A stretch of 64,000 nucleotides of DNA from assembly GCA_963827705.1 (NCBI GenBank), contig CAWHBN010000009.1, positions 1-64,000 on the forward strand, given 5' to 3'. Numbering within the stretch: the first letter of the stretch is position 1; each line of letters begins with the position of its first letter. The notes beneath the pieces were generated by a model. That model had not been told where the DNA came from, searched no databases, and worked only from the letters and a program-made list of their open reading frames with translations. Made by a program: the position numbers and the translations under genes. The DNA is from JACDAN01 sp963827705 (lineage in GTDB: Bacteria > Actinomycetota > Thermoleophilia > Gaiellales > Gaiellaceae). Below, one piece after another: positions 1 through 7,054 of this stretch.

Positions 1-5
1 GCCGG

Positions 6-1550
6 CTAATCAGCCGGCACAGGCCCGGCCCGACGGGTCCACCAGTCGTAAAGACGGCTCATGTCGCTCCCATAGGCCACTGAGTAAACGTCGACGTCGG
101 AGTCGGTCCATTCGATTGCGGCCCAACCGTTGCGCCGGTAGCAAATGAACCGTCCCTTCGGCGTCTCGTCTCCCTGGACGGGCTCGTGGCCGGCGGGGAC
201 CGAAGTGCGACGCCACTCGCCCGCTGCCGGCGGCAGCCCACAGTGGCGCACCGGCCGGAAGTCCTCGCCCGAGACGAGGATCTCCTCGGCGAAAACGCGC
301 CGATTGAAGTGCTCGTCCATGAAGCGACCCGACTCGGCCTTGTTGTACTCGACCCGCTGCACGTCTCGGTTCCCGATCGGGCAAACCGTGCTCGCCAGGA
401 AGTCGCGCGTCAGCCGCTCCTTCGCCCTGCACTTGCCCTGGATCGGCTTCGGGACGACGCTTAGCAGCGTTCGGTCGACGGGAGCCCGGCCGGTCGCAAC
501 TTCGACGAAGCGGATCTCGGGCTCTCGCACGAGCTCGTAGCCCACGATTCCGAGCAGGCCTCCGAGAAGGAGCGCACCGAGAGCGGCGAGCGGGAGCAGA
601 AGCCGGCGTCGTGAAGGTCGCTCATCACGCTCCTCCGGTGGCTTGCGTGACGTTGGAGCGGGGACGTGTCTCAGCCCGGTCGGCGTGCCTTCCAGCGCCG
701 CACGAAGATCCGCCACGAAGTCCGCGCAGGTCGCATACCGCTCGTCCGGCGGCTTCGCTACTGCTTTCGCAAGGATCGCGTCCACCTGGGTCGGCAGCTC
801 GTCCCGCACTTCGGTCACCGGCGGCGGGTCGTCCCGCATGTGCGCCCACAGCACGGCGACCTCGTTCTCCCGCCTGAACGGTGTCAGTCCCGCGAGGCAC
901 TCGAAGGTGACGCAGCCGAGCGAGTACACGTCGGTCCGTCCGTCCACATCGCGTCCCTCGATCTGCTCCGGAGACATGTAGTCGATCGTCCCGACGAACT
1001 GTCCTGACGCGGTGATCCCGCTCCGCGACTCGAGGTGCTTCGTCAGCCCGAAGTCCGCGAGATACGCGTGCGGCAAGCCTCCCGGCTCCGACGCGAGCTC
1101 GAGGAGGATGTTCGCGGGCTTGACGTCGCGGTGCAGCAGATCGCGGGCGTGCGCGGCGTCGAGCGCGCTTCCGATCTGCCCCACCACCGAGAGCGTCCTC
1201 GCCACGGAGAGCGGGCCCTCGCGCTTGAGGAACTCCTTGAGGTCGCTCTCGACGTAGCGCATGGCGATGTACAGCACGCCGTCCTCGTCCCCCGCGTCGT
1301 AGATCGTGATGATGTTCGGGTGGTTGAGCGTCGCGGCGGTCCTCGACTCGCGAACGAACCGCTCGCGGAAGCTCTCGTCGTTTGCGAGCTCCTCGGCCAG
1401 GAGCTTCAGCGCGACCTTGTTCCCGAGGCGGGCGTTCTCGGCGCGATAGACGACGCTCATCCCGCCGCGGCCGAGCAGCGCCTCGATCCGGTACCCGGCG
1501 AACTCGGTGCCGATCCGCGGCACAACCGCCATTTCAAGCGGTTGTAACAC
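6..1550 (-). CDS. Membrane-anchored serine/threonine protein kinase
   Basis: PknB-type (Hanks) Ser/Thr kinase predicted to phosphorylate cytoplasmic proteins in response to an envelope signal. The kinase domain spans about residues 18-290: glycine loop GRGGMS (28-33), catalytic-lysine motif VALK (K49), HRDVKPAN (aspartate about 142), DFG (about 167) and the activation segment GTIDYMSPEQ are all intact. A basic stretch leads to one membrane segment at about 322-346, followed by an extracytoplasmic domain of about 165 residues with several cysteines that I do not recognise; it is not made of PASTA repeats. The GTG at 1550 gives 514 residues; an ATG six codons in (1532) aligns equally well and lies inside an inverted repeat. 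It is divergent from a second kinase. Function is clear; ligand and substrates are unknown. Confidence 0.93.
   Translation of the reverse strand: MLQPLEMAVVPRIGTEFAGYRIEALLGRGGMSVVYRAENARLGNKVALKLLAEELANDESFRERFVRESRTAATLNHPNIITIYDAGDEDGVLYIAMRYVESDLKEFLKREGPLSVARTLSVVGQIGSALDAAHARDLLHRDVKPANILLELASEPGGLPHAYLADFGLTKHLESRSGITASGQFVGTIDYMSPEQIEGRDVDGRTDVYSLGCVTFECLAGLTPFRRENEVAVLWAHMRDDPPPVTEVRDELPTQVDAILAKAVAKPPDERYATCADFVADLRAALEGTPTGLRHVPAPTSRKPPEERDERPSRRRLLLPLAALGALLLGGLLGIVGYELVREPEIRFVEVATGRAPVDRTLLSVVPKPIQGKCRAKERLTRDFLASTVCPIGNRDVQRVEYNKAESGRFMDEHFNRRVFAEEILVSGEDFRPVRHCGLPPAAGEWRRTSVPAGHEPVQGDETPKGRFICYRRNGWAAIEWTDSDVDVYSVAYGSDMSRLYDWWTRRAGPVPAD
1522..1545. promoter_or_regulatory. Inverted repeat over the kinase start codon
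   Basis: Perfect 8-bp arms ACAACCGC and GCGGTTGT flank an 8-nt loop. Read as mRNA of the leftward kinase the loop is UUGAAAUG, so the candidate AUG start sits in the loop; the upstream GUG lies just 5' of the hairpin. It also lies between two divergent kinase genes, so it could be a DNA operator or an RNA hairpin controlling initiation. The repeat is seen directly; either role is inference. Confidence 0.5.
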
Positions 1551-1567
1551 AGTCCGACTCTCGTCTC

Positions 1568-1573
1568 TATCCT
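1568..1573 (+). promoter_or_regulatory. -10 box of leaderless kinase gene
   Basis: TATCCT matches the TANNNT -10 pattern and ends 6 nt before the ATG at 1580, which would put transcription start at or next to the start codon. No Shine-Dalgarno sequence precedes this ATG. The -35 is not obvious. Confidence 0.5.
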
Positions 1574-1579
1574 CGGGTC

Positions 1580-2419
1580 ATGGGGAGAGCCGCAGCGCTC
1601 GAGCTGCAACCTGGTGACAGCCTCGGCCCGTACCGCCTAGTCGCTCCGCTCGGCGAGGGCGGCATGGGAATCGTCTTTCGGGCTCAGCGGAGCACGGGCG
1701 GCGATGCCGCGCTCAAGGTCCTCCGGCGCGAGCTCTCCGGAGACGAGACCTTCCGCCGCCGCTTCGAACGGGAGGGACGGATCGCAGCACAGCTCGACCA
1801 CCCGCATCTCGTCGAGGTTGTCGACTCGGGTGAGGCGAACGGACTGCACTATCTCGCGTCGCGCTTCGTCGAGGGTGAGACGCTCGCCGACCAGCTGGAG
1901 CGCGACGGTCCTCTGTCCCTCCCCCAGCTCGTCCGGATCGCCGCCGAGCTTGGCACCGGGCTCGACGCGCTGCACGAGGCCGGGCTCGTCCATCGCGACA
2001 TCAAGCCGTCCAACGTGATGCTTGGAGCCGACGGTGCGGCGCTGACCGACTTCGGGCTCGCCCGCGGGCTCGCCGACAGCGTGCTCACGGCTCCAGGCCG
2101 TGTCGTCGGAACGCTCGACTATCTCGCGCCCGAGGTGATTCGCGGCCAGCCGGCCGGCCCAGCCGCGGACATCTACGCCCTCGGGTGCCTCCTCTATGAG
2201 TGCGTCTGCGGCTCGCCGCCGTTCGGCTCGCGGCCCTTCGCGGAGGCGGCAGCCGCGCACCTCACCGAAGAGCCTCCGGATCCCTGCGGTCTCCGCGACG
2301 ACCTGCCGCTCGCGTTCTGGGACGCGCTGCGCCACGGCCTGGCCAAGGATCCGGCCGACCGCCCGCCGACGGCGACCGCCTACGCGCTCATGATCCGCGT
2401 CTCAGCGAAGACGAGCTAG
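1580..2419 (+). CDS. Soluble serine/threonine protein kinase
   Basis: A 279-residue Hanks-type kinase consisting of almost nothing but the catalytic domain. Visible motifs are the glycine loop GEGGMG (about 27-32), AALKVL with the ATP lysine, HRDIKPSN, DFGLA, and GTLDYLAPE in the activation segment; it ends shortly after the last conserved arginine region (DPADRPP). No transmembrane segment or sensor domain follows, unlike its divergent neighbour, so it is probably cytoplasmic and may act on the same targets. The start at 1580 is chosen because it precedes the domain by about 15 residues and has a -10 box 6 nt upstream; longer in-frame starts reach into the neighbouring kinase. Its 3' end overlaps the convergent XRE gene by 18 bp. 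Confidence 0.9.
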   Translation: MGRAAALELQPGDSLGPYRLVAPLGEGGMGIVFRAQRSTGGDAALKVLRRELSGDETFRRRFEREGRIAAQLDHPHLVEVVDSGEANGLHYLASRFVEGETLADQLERDGPLSLPQLVRIAAELGTGLDALHEAGLVHRDIKPSNVMLGADGAALTDFGLARGLADSVLTAPGRVVGTLDYLAPEVIRGQPAGPAADIYALGCLLYECVCGSPPFGSRPFAEAAAAHLTEEPPDPCGLRDDLPLAFWDALRHGLAKDPADRPPTATAYALMIRVSAKTS

Positions 2420-2752
2420 CTCGGCGCGCACGTCGTCGAGCAGGCCGACGATCCGGTCGGCCTGGGCGTTCAGCCGCTCCGCAGCCTCCTCGAGCTTGCG
2501 GACCGTGGCGTCGGCGCTCGACGCAGTGGCCTGGTCGGTCTCGCCCGCGACGAAGTAGCTGAGCGGCTTCTCGGTCGCGTCCGCGACCAACCGCAGGACG
2601 TCGAGATCCGGCGTCGTCGCCCCGCGCTCCCAGCGCGAGACCGTGATCGGCTCGACCTCGACCTCGGAGGCCAGTTCCCGCTGCTTCCACCCCTTCGAGG
2701 CCCGAGCCTCACGAATCCGCCCGCCGAGCTCGGCCTTTGCGTTATGCGTCAT
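2402..2752 (-). CDS. XRE-family transcriptional regulator
   Basis: A 116-residue Cro/C1-type helix-turn-helix protein. The HTH covers about residues 10-62, with the recognition helix in EVEPITVSRWERG. The remaining C-terminal half (about 75-116) is a charged, heptad-like helix (RKLEEAAERLNAQADRI) that probably drives oligomerisation. The ATG at 2752 is preferred; a GTG at 2773 would add 7 residues. It faces an AT-rich intergenic region full of AGAC/GTCT half-sites, and beyond that a small membrane-peptide gene, so it probably represses itself and that gene. It overlaps the convergent kinase gene at its 3' end. Confidence 0.85.
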   Translation of the reverse strand: MTHNAKAELGGRIREARASKGWKQRELASEVEVEPITVSRWERGATTPDLDVLRLVADATEKPLSYFVAGETDQATASSADATVRKLEEAAERLNAQADRIVGLLDDVRAELARLR

Positions 2753-2850
2753 AGACAGCACTATAACAGACACAGTCTAATCTTTACGCGACCTTAACTA
2801 GACAGTACTTGAATACTCATATCTTGTCTACTAACCTGGCTAGTCAGATG
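2752..2850. promoter_or_regulatory. AT-rich divergent control region with AGAC/GTCT half-sites
   Basis: This roughly 100-bp stretch is much more AT-rich than its surroundings. TAGACAG occurs at 2752-2758 and 2799-2805, its near reverse TTGTCTA at 2824-2830, and a compact inverted pair AGAC-ACA-GTCT at 2768-2778. A rightward promoter candidate is TTGAAT (2809-2814), 17 nt, TAACCT (2832-2837). The layout suits binding by the adjacent XRE regulator; that assignment is inference. Confidence 0.5.
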
Positions 2851-2879
2851 GAGGCTAGTACAGGAAAGGAGGCGAGAAG

Positions 2880-2966
2880 GTGATCAGCAAGCAGCTCATC
2901 ATCATGCTGGCGAGCATCGCGGCGGCGCTGTCGCTTGCGAACCTCGGCGGTGGCGGAGGCCCGTAG
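2880..2966 (+). CDS. Small hydrophobic peptide, 28 residues
   Basis: A GTG-started 28-codon ORF sits behind a very strong ribosome site (AAAGGAGG, 2865-2872, about 7 nt before the start). The product has two polar or charged residues after the start (ISKQ), one hydrophobic helix of about 16 residues (LIIMLASIAAALSLANL) and a glycine-rich tail ending GGGGGP. It is followed 17 nt later by a perfect hairpin terminator, so promoter, ribosome site, ORF and terminator form a complete transcription unit. It is divergent from an XRE regulator. I recognise no family; a membrane-active or signalling peptide is possible but unproven. Confidence 0.55.
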   Translation: MISKQLIIMLASIAAALSLANLGGGGGP

Positions 2967-2983
2967 ATCGACCCTCACAAGCC

Positions 2984-3013
2984 CTCGGAAAGCCCCGAAA
3001 GGGGCTTTCCGAG
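2984..3013 (+). terminator. Hairpin terminator with GAAA tetraloop
   Basis: A 13-bp perfect stem (arms CTCGGAAAGCCCC and GGGGCTTTCCGAG) closes on GAAA. There is no long T run after it. It lies between the small peptide gene and the convergent 3' end of the SARP regulator and can serve both. Confidence 0.7.
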
Positions 3014-3016
3014 CGT

Positions 3017-6000
3017 CTAGACGACCTCGGCCGCCAACCTTGCTCGGGCGCTTCGGGCCGACGCAACGTTCTGTTTGCGGTCGTAGAGGTCGATCGCCTG
3101 CCGGACCAGTTCCGCAGCCTCCCGCGGCCGCTCCGCCGCTGTGAGGACGGTGGCGACGTCGAGCAAGACGTCGCCCTGATGCGTAAGCGCATCCGTCTGC
3201 ATGACGAGAGACAGCGCCTCCATGGCGAGCGGCTCCGCGTCTGCCAGGCGATTGTCGTGCGCGAGGAGCCTTGCCTTGAGTGTCCGCCAGGAGAGCTGCG
3301 CGATGACGTCGCCGGCGGGCGCGCGACGCTCGGCTAGAGCACTCCACTCCCGTGCCTCGTCGGTCCGGCCCTGGGCGTAGAGGGAGCCGCCAAGCTCGGC
3401 GGCGACGCTCGCGAGCGCGGCGGCGTCGCCGATCCGCTCAAACGTCTCGCAGCAGCTTCGAAAGACCGCCTGCGCCGCCTCATGGTCCTCCGCGAGCAGG
3501 TGAACGCGACCGCGGATCCTGCCGCTCGTGTTGGCCAGGCTGTAGTCGTCCCGGAGGTCGCGATAGATGTTGTCCGCGTCATCGAGGAGGCGAAGGGCCT
3601 CATCGGCGCGCTCGTCGTAGGAGTGGAGACCGGCGAGGAATGCCAGGACGTGGGCCCTTCCCGGACGGTCCGTCGCCTCCTCGAGCAGGCGCTCACACCT
3701 CTCCAGCGCCTCCGGTATCGGCGTGGGACCGTGGTAGAGCGCCGATCCGATCTCCGACAGGCAGCCGGAAGTGGACCACCCAGATCTGCGGTAGTAGCGA
3801 AGAGCGCGCTCGGAGGCGTCGAGCCAGTCCGCGCACCGTCCCTGGAGGGAGCCCCGGGCGTACCCGAGCGCACGCCATGCGCGGCCGAGAGCGCGCTCGT
3901 CTCCCGCCTCCTCGAAGAGCGGCAGCGCCTCCTCCACGAGAGCGACGAGCTCCCCCGGGTCGCCGCCGCGGTGCAATCGCTCGCGAGCGAGCTCGATTCT
4001 GGCCCACGCTGCCGACGCGTCATCGCCTGCGGCGGTGGCTTCATCGATCGCCTCGGTGAACGTGACATTCGCAGCGGCCGAGTCACCCAGCTGGCCCAAG
4101 GTCATCCCGAGCTCGCAGAGGATCTCCGCCCGCTTGGGCTCGCCGGCCGGGAGCAACGACGCGGCACGGCCGAAGAGGTTGGCAGCCGCCCTGGCATCCG
4201 CTCGTTTCCACGCGCCAATCCCGGCGGCGGCCAGCACACGACCTGCGCGCTTCGCGAGGCCAATGACAACCGGATCGCCGGGGTCGAGCTCCTTGCGGTA
4301 GCGATGCGCCTGCTCGAGGTGATAGCCGACGATCTCGTCCGCGGCTTTGTCTCGTTGCTCGAGCCAGGTGCCGAAGCGTTCATGCAGCTCCGCCCGTGCG
4401 TCCTTCGTCGTCCCGGCGTAAGCAACGTCGCGGACCAGGACGTGATGGAAGCGGTACGTGTCGTCGTCGCCGCCACGCAGCGCACGTACCAGGCCGCGGC
4501 GTACGAGTGCCATGAGCCGCGAGTCGAGGCCCGCGATCTCCTCCGGCGGGGATAGCGCGAGAAGTCCGCCACGGGAAAAGTCTCGGCCCGCGACGGCCGC
4601 GCGTTCGGTGAGCGCCCGCTCGGCCGGGCCGAGGCGTTCGAGTCGGCCGGCGAGGAGCGCCTCGACCGTCGGCGGAACGGACCCGAGCGCGCTGGGACCC
4701 TCCTCCTGGAGGAATGCGAGCAGCTGCTCGAGGAAAAGCGGGTTCCCCCCGGCAATCCGGACGATCTCGGTCCGTGTCTCCTCGTCGAGGGCCTTGGCTG
4801 CGACCTTTTCGACCAGCACGCCCGCCTGCGCGTCCGCCAGGGGCTCCAAGGCGAGGACTCCGTCCCTCGAGCCCCATCCGGGCCGCTCCTCGACCAGTTC
4901 TCGCCGTGCGAGACAAAGCACGAGGAGCGCAGCCTCCGCCGGCCACGAGTCGAGGTACTCGACGAGGTCGAGGAACGTGGGCTCGGCCCAGTGGATGTCC
5001 TCGAGCACAACGACGACAGGTCGCTCGCGCGCCAGCGCCTCGAGGAAGCGGCGCACGGCCCAGAACACCTCACCGGTCGAGGCGGCTCCGTTTGCCGGTT
5101 CCGTGAGATGAGTCACACGCTCCGCTACCAGCGGCGCCTGGTCGTCACCCTCCAGCAACGCCAGAATCGCCGCGCGAGGGCGCTCCGGAATGGCTTGCCG
5201 GACGATCTGGGCGAGCGGGAGGAACGTCGCGCCGTCCCCGTACGACACACAGCGGCCGACGAGCGGCAGCTCACCGGCGCTCGCCGCAAACTCACGAGCG
5301 AGCCGGCTTTTCCCGACGCCGGCCTCGCCGAGCACGGTCACGACGCGGCTCCGGCGCTCGGCCTGCACGCCTGCGAATGCGGCTTGGAGCCAAGCGAGCT
5401 CGTCGTCCCGGCCGATGAGGGCAGCCCGGCCCAGCGGCCGGGCGGCTTCTCCGACGCCGCTGACCCGGAAAACCGACGCTCGGCCCAGCGCGCCGCCCAG
5501 GTCGACGGGATCGACAGGCTCGCTTTCGATCGCATGTTGCACCAGCCGATAAGTCGCCTCCCCGATGAGGATCTCGCCCGGAAGCGCGGCCTGCTCGAGT
5601 CGCGCCGCGATGTTGACCGCGGCCCCGGTGGCGAAGGACTCGCCGGAATCCGCAGCACGAACGAGCACCTCTCCCGTATTGACTCCGACCCGGACCTGGA
5701 GCGGGATCCCGTGCGTGCCGGTGAGCTCCTCGCTCGGCTCGGCGAGTGCCTCCCGAAGCTCGCATGCGGCTCGAACCGCACGAAGGGCATCGTCCTCGTG
5801 CACCATCGGGATACCGAAGACGGCCATCGCCGCGTCGCCGATGAACTTCTCCACCACGCCGCCGTGCCGCTCGATCGCTGCTCGCACGAGCTCGAAGTAG
5901 TGGTCGAGGACCCGCCGAAGCACTTCGGGATCCAGCCGGGCGCCGAGCTCCGTCGAGTCGACGAGATCGGCAAACACGATCGTCACGGTCTTCCGCCGGT

Positions 6001-6778
6001 CGGGCTCTGACGCCGGCACGCGCTTGCGCGGAGCCTCGGGAAGATCCAGCTCCTTGTCGTGGCGAAGGATCGCCTGCTCCAGGCGCTTCAGCTCGTCTGA
6101 GGGATCGATTCCGAGCTCCTCGACGAGCCTCTCACGTGACCGGCGGTAGGCGTCGAGCGCATCAGCCTGTCGACCGCCACGGTAGAGCGCGAGCATCAGG
6201 AGCCCGACAGGCCGTTCTCGAAGCGGGTGCTTGGCGACCAGGGACTCGAGCTCGCCGATCACCTGCGATTGGCGGCCGAGCTCGAGCTCCACCTCGAGCC
6301 GGTCCTCCCATGCGGCTACGCGCGATTCTTCGAGCAGGGCGGCTTCGGCCGCCATCGCGCCTTCGAGCTGAACGTCCGCGAGAGCCGGCCCACGCCAGAG
6401 CCCGAGCGCTTCTCGGAGGCTCGCCGCCCGCTGCTCCGGCGCTTCGCGCCCAGCCTCGCGGACGATGCGCTCGAACCTGTGGGCGTCGACCGCATCCCGC
6501 GGGATGTCGAGCAGGTAGCCCGGCGAGCGGGTGACGAGCACGTCGGCGCCGATCATCTTCCGAAGCTCCGAGACGAAGTTCTGGAGCGAGCCGACGGCAG
6601 CCTTGGGCGGTTCGTCGCCCCAGATCTCGTCGACGAGCCGATCAGTCGGGACGACCTCTCCGGCGCGCAGCGCGAGGAGCGCGAGCAGGGCACGCTGCTT
6701 CTGGCGGCGCACGTCGAGGATGCGACCGTCGACGTCGATCTCGAGTGGCCCGAGTAGCCGGACCTCTACGAGTGTCAC
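3017..6778 (-). CDS. SARP/BTAD regulator fused to class III cyclase, AAA ATPase and TPR domains
   Basis: A 1253-residue multidomain regulator. In order: OmpR-type winged helix (about 1-95), BTAD (about 97-245), class III nucleotide cyclase domain (about 262-440), NACHT/AAA-like ATPase with Walker A GEAGVGKS (484-491) and a Walker B-like VLEDIHWAEP, then TPR-like helices to the C-terminus. The cyclase domain keeps both metal aspartates (FADLVDST; GDAAMAVFG), the lysine in VEKFIGD, and the NIAAR asparagine/arginine pair, so it may be catalytically active. The GTG at 6778 opens MTLVEVRLLGPLEI, the usual SARP start; the longer frame upstream is not SARP-like. It is divergent from secreted-protein genes whose upstream regions carry SARP-like 11-bp direct repeats, so these are its likely targets. 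DNA binding through an unusually large sensor architecture is inferred from the domains. Confidence 0.9.
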   Translation of the reverse strand: MTLVEVRLLGPLEIDVDGRILDVRRQKQRALLALLALRAGEVVPTDRLVDEIWGDEPPKAAVGSLQNFVSELRKMIGADVLVTRSPGYLLDIPRDAVDAHRFERIVREAGREAPEQRAASLREALGLWRGPALADVQLEGAMAAEAALLEESRVAAWEDRLEVELELGRQSQVIGELESLVAKHPLRERPVGLLMLALYRGGRQADALDAYRRSRERLVEELGIDPSDELKRLEQAILRHDKELDLPEAPRKRVPASEPDRRKTVTIVFADLVDSTELGARLDPEVLRRVLDHYFELVRAAIERHGGVVEKFIGDAAMAVFGIPMVHEDDALRAVRAACELREALAEPSEELTGTHGIPLQVRVGVNTGEVLVRAADSGESFATGAAVNIAARLEQAALPGEILIGEATYRLVQHAIESEPVDPVDLGGALGRASVFRVSGVGEAARPLGRAALIGRDDELAWLQAAFAGVQAERRSRVVTVLGEAGVGKSRLAREFAASAGELPLVGRCVSYGDGATFLPLAQIVRQAIPERPRAAILALLEGDDQAPLVAERVTHLTEPANGAASTGEVFWAVRRFLEALARERPVVVVLEDIHWAEPTFLDLVEYLDSWPAEAALLVLCLARRELVEERPGWGSRDGVLALEPLADAQAGVLVEKVAAKALDEETRTEIVRIAGGNPLFLEQLLAFLQEEGPSALGSVPPTVEALLAGRLERLGPAERALTERAAVAGRDFSRGGLLALSPPEEIAGLDSRLMALVRRGLVRALRGGDDDTYRFHHVLVRDVAYAGTTKDARAELHERFGTWLEQRDKAADEIVGYHLEQAHRYRKELDPGDPVVIGLAKRAGRVLAAAGIGAWKRADARAAANLFGRAASLLPAGEPKRAEILCELGMTLGQLGDSAAANVTFTEAIDEATAAGDDASAAWARIELARERLHRGGDPGELVALVEEALPLFEEAGDERALGRAWRALGYARGSLQGRCADWLDASERALRYYRRSGWSTSGCLSEIGSALYHGPTPIPEALERCERLLEEATDRPGRAHVLAFLAGLHSYDERADEALRLLDDADNIYRDLRDDYSLANTSGRIRGRVHLLAEDHEAAQAVFRSCCETFERIGDAAALASVAAELGGSLYAQGRTDEAREWSALAERRAPAGDVIAQLSWRTLKARLLAHDNRLADAEPLAMEALSLVMQTDALTHQGDVLLDVATVLTAAERPREAAELVRQAIDLYDRKQNVASARSARARLAAEVV

Positions 6779-6835
6779 CGCTTCATTGAACACCCTGGCT
6801 CGCGCCGCGCCTAGGGCTGGGCCCGCGAAGGCTCG

Positions 6836-6879
6836 TGTGAGCGGCGTGTGACCGCCGCGTGAGGCGTGCGGCGCATCGT
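6836..6879 (+). promoter_or_regulatory. Candidate SARP operator and leaderless promoter A
   Basis: Three tandem direct repeats with exact 11-bp period: TGTGAGCGGCG (6836-6846), TGTGACCGCCG (6847-6857), CGTGAGGCGTG (6858-6868). A -10-like CATCGT (6874-6879) begins 9 nt after the last heptamer, and the ATG at 6887 follows 7 nt later. Direct repeats at one-helical-turn spacing a fixed distance upstream of the -10 are the known layout of SARP operators. The same arrangement recurs at 8765-8808. Confidence 0.6.
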
Positions 6880-6886
6880 CGTCGCC

Positions 6887-7054
6887 ATGACGTTGGCCGA
6901 AGAAGCGCAGCGCTACCTCCAAGTCGTGGAGGTGTTCCGCGCCGAGGGACATCAGCCCCACTGGCGGCCCGAATGGGTTGAGCCGCCAGTCGATCGGCCT
7001 CTGCGGGATCGGACTCGCCGATCCCAGGCCAATGGAAGGAGAACGTCATGTTGA
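6887..7054 (+). CDS. Small protein, 55 residues, leaderless and coupled
   Basis: The ATG lies 7 nt after the candidate -10 box of the SARP-like promoter, as expected for a leaderless mRNA. The first 30 residues are a convincing protein: an amphipathic helix (LAEEAQRYLQVVEVFRAEG) followed by HQPHWRPEW; the arginine-rich remainder is less protein-like. The stop codon overlaps the ATG of the next gene (ATGTTGA), which suggests translational coupling. I do not know its function. It could instead be a leader peptide or a chance ORF. Confidence 0.45.
   Translation: MTLAEEAQRYLQVVEVFRAEGHQPHWRPEWVEPPVDRPLRDRTRRSQANGRRTSC

Noticed and set aside
6779..6961. 61-codon N-terminal extension of the SARP gene
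   Set aside because: It covers the SARP-like direct repeats and the divergent promoter, and homologues begin at the winged-helix strand just after 6778.
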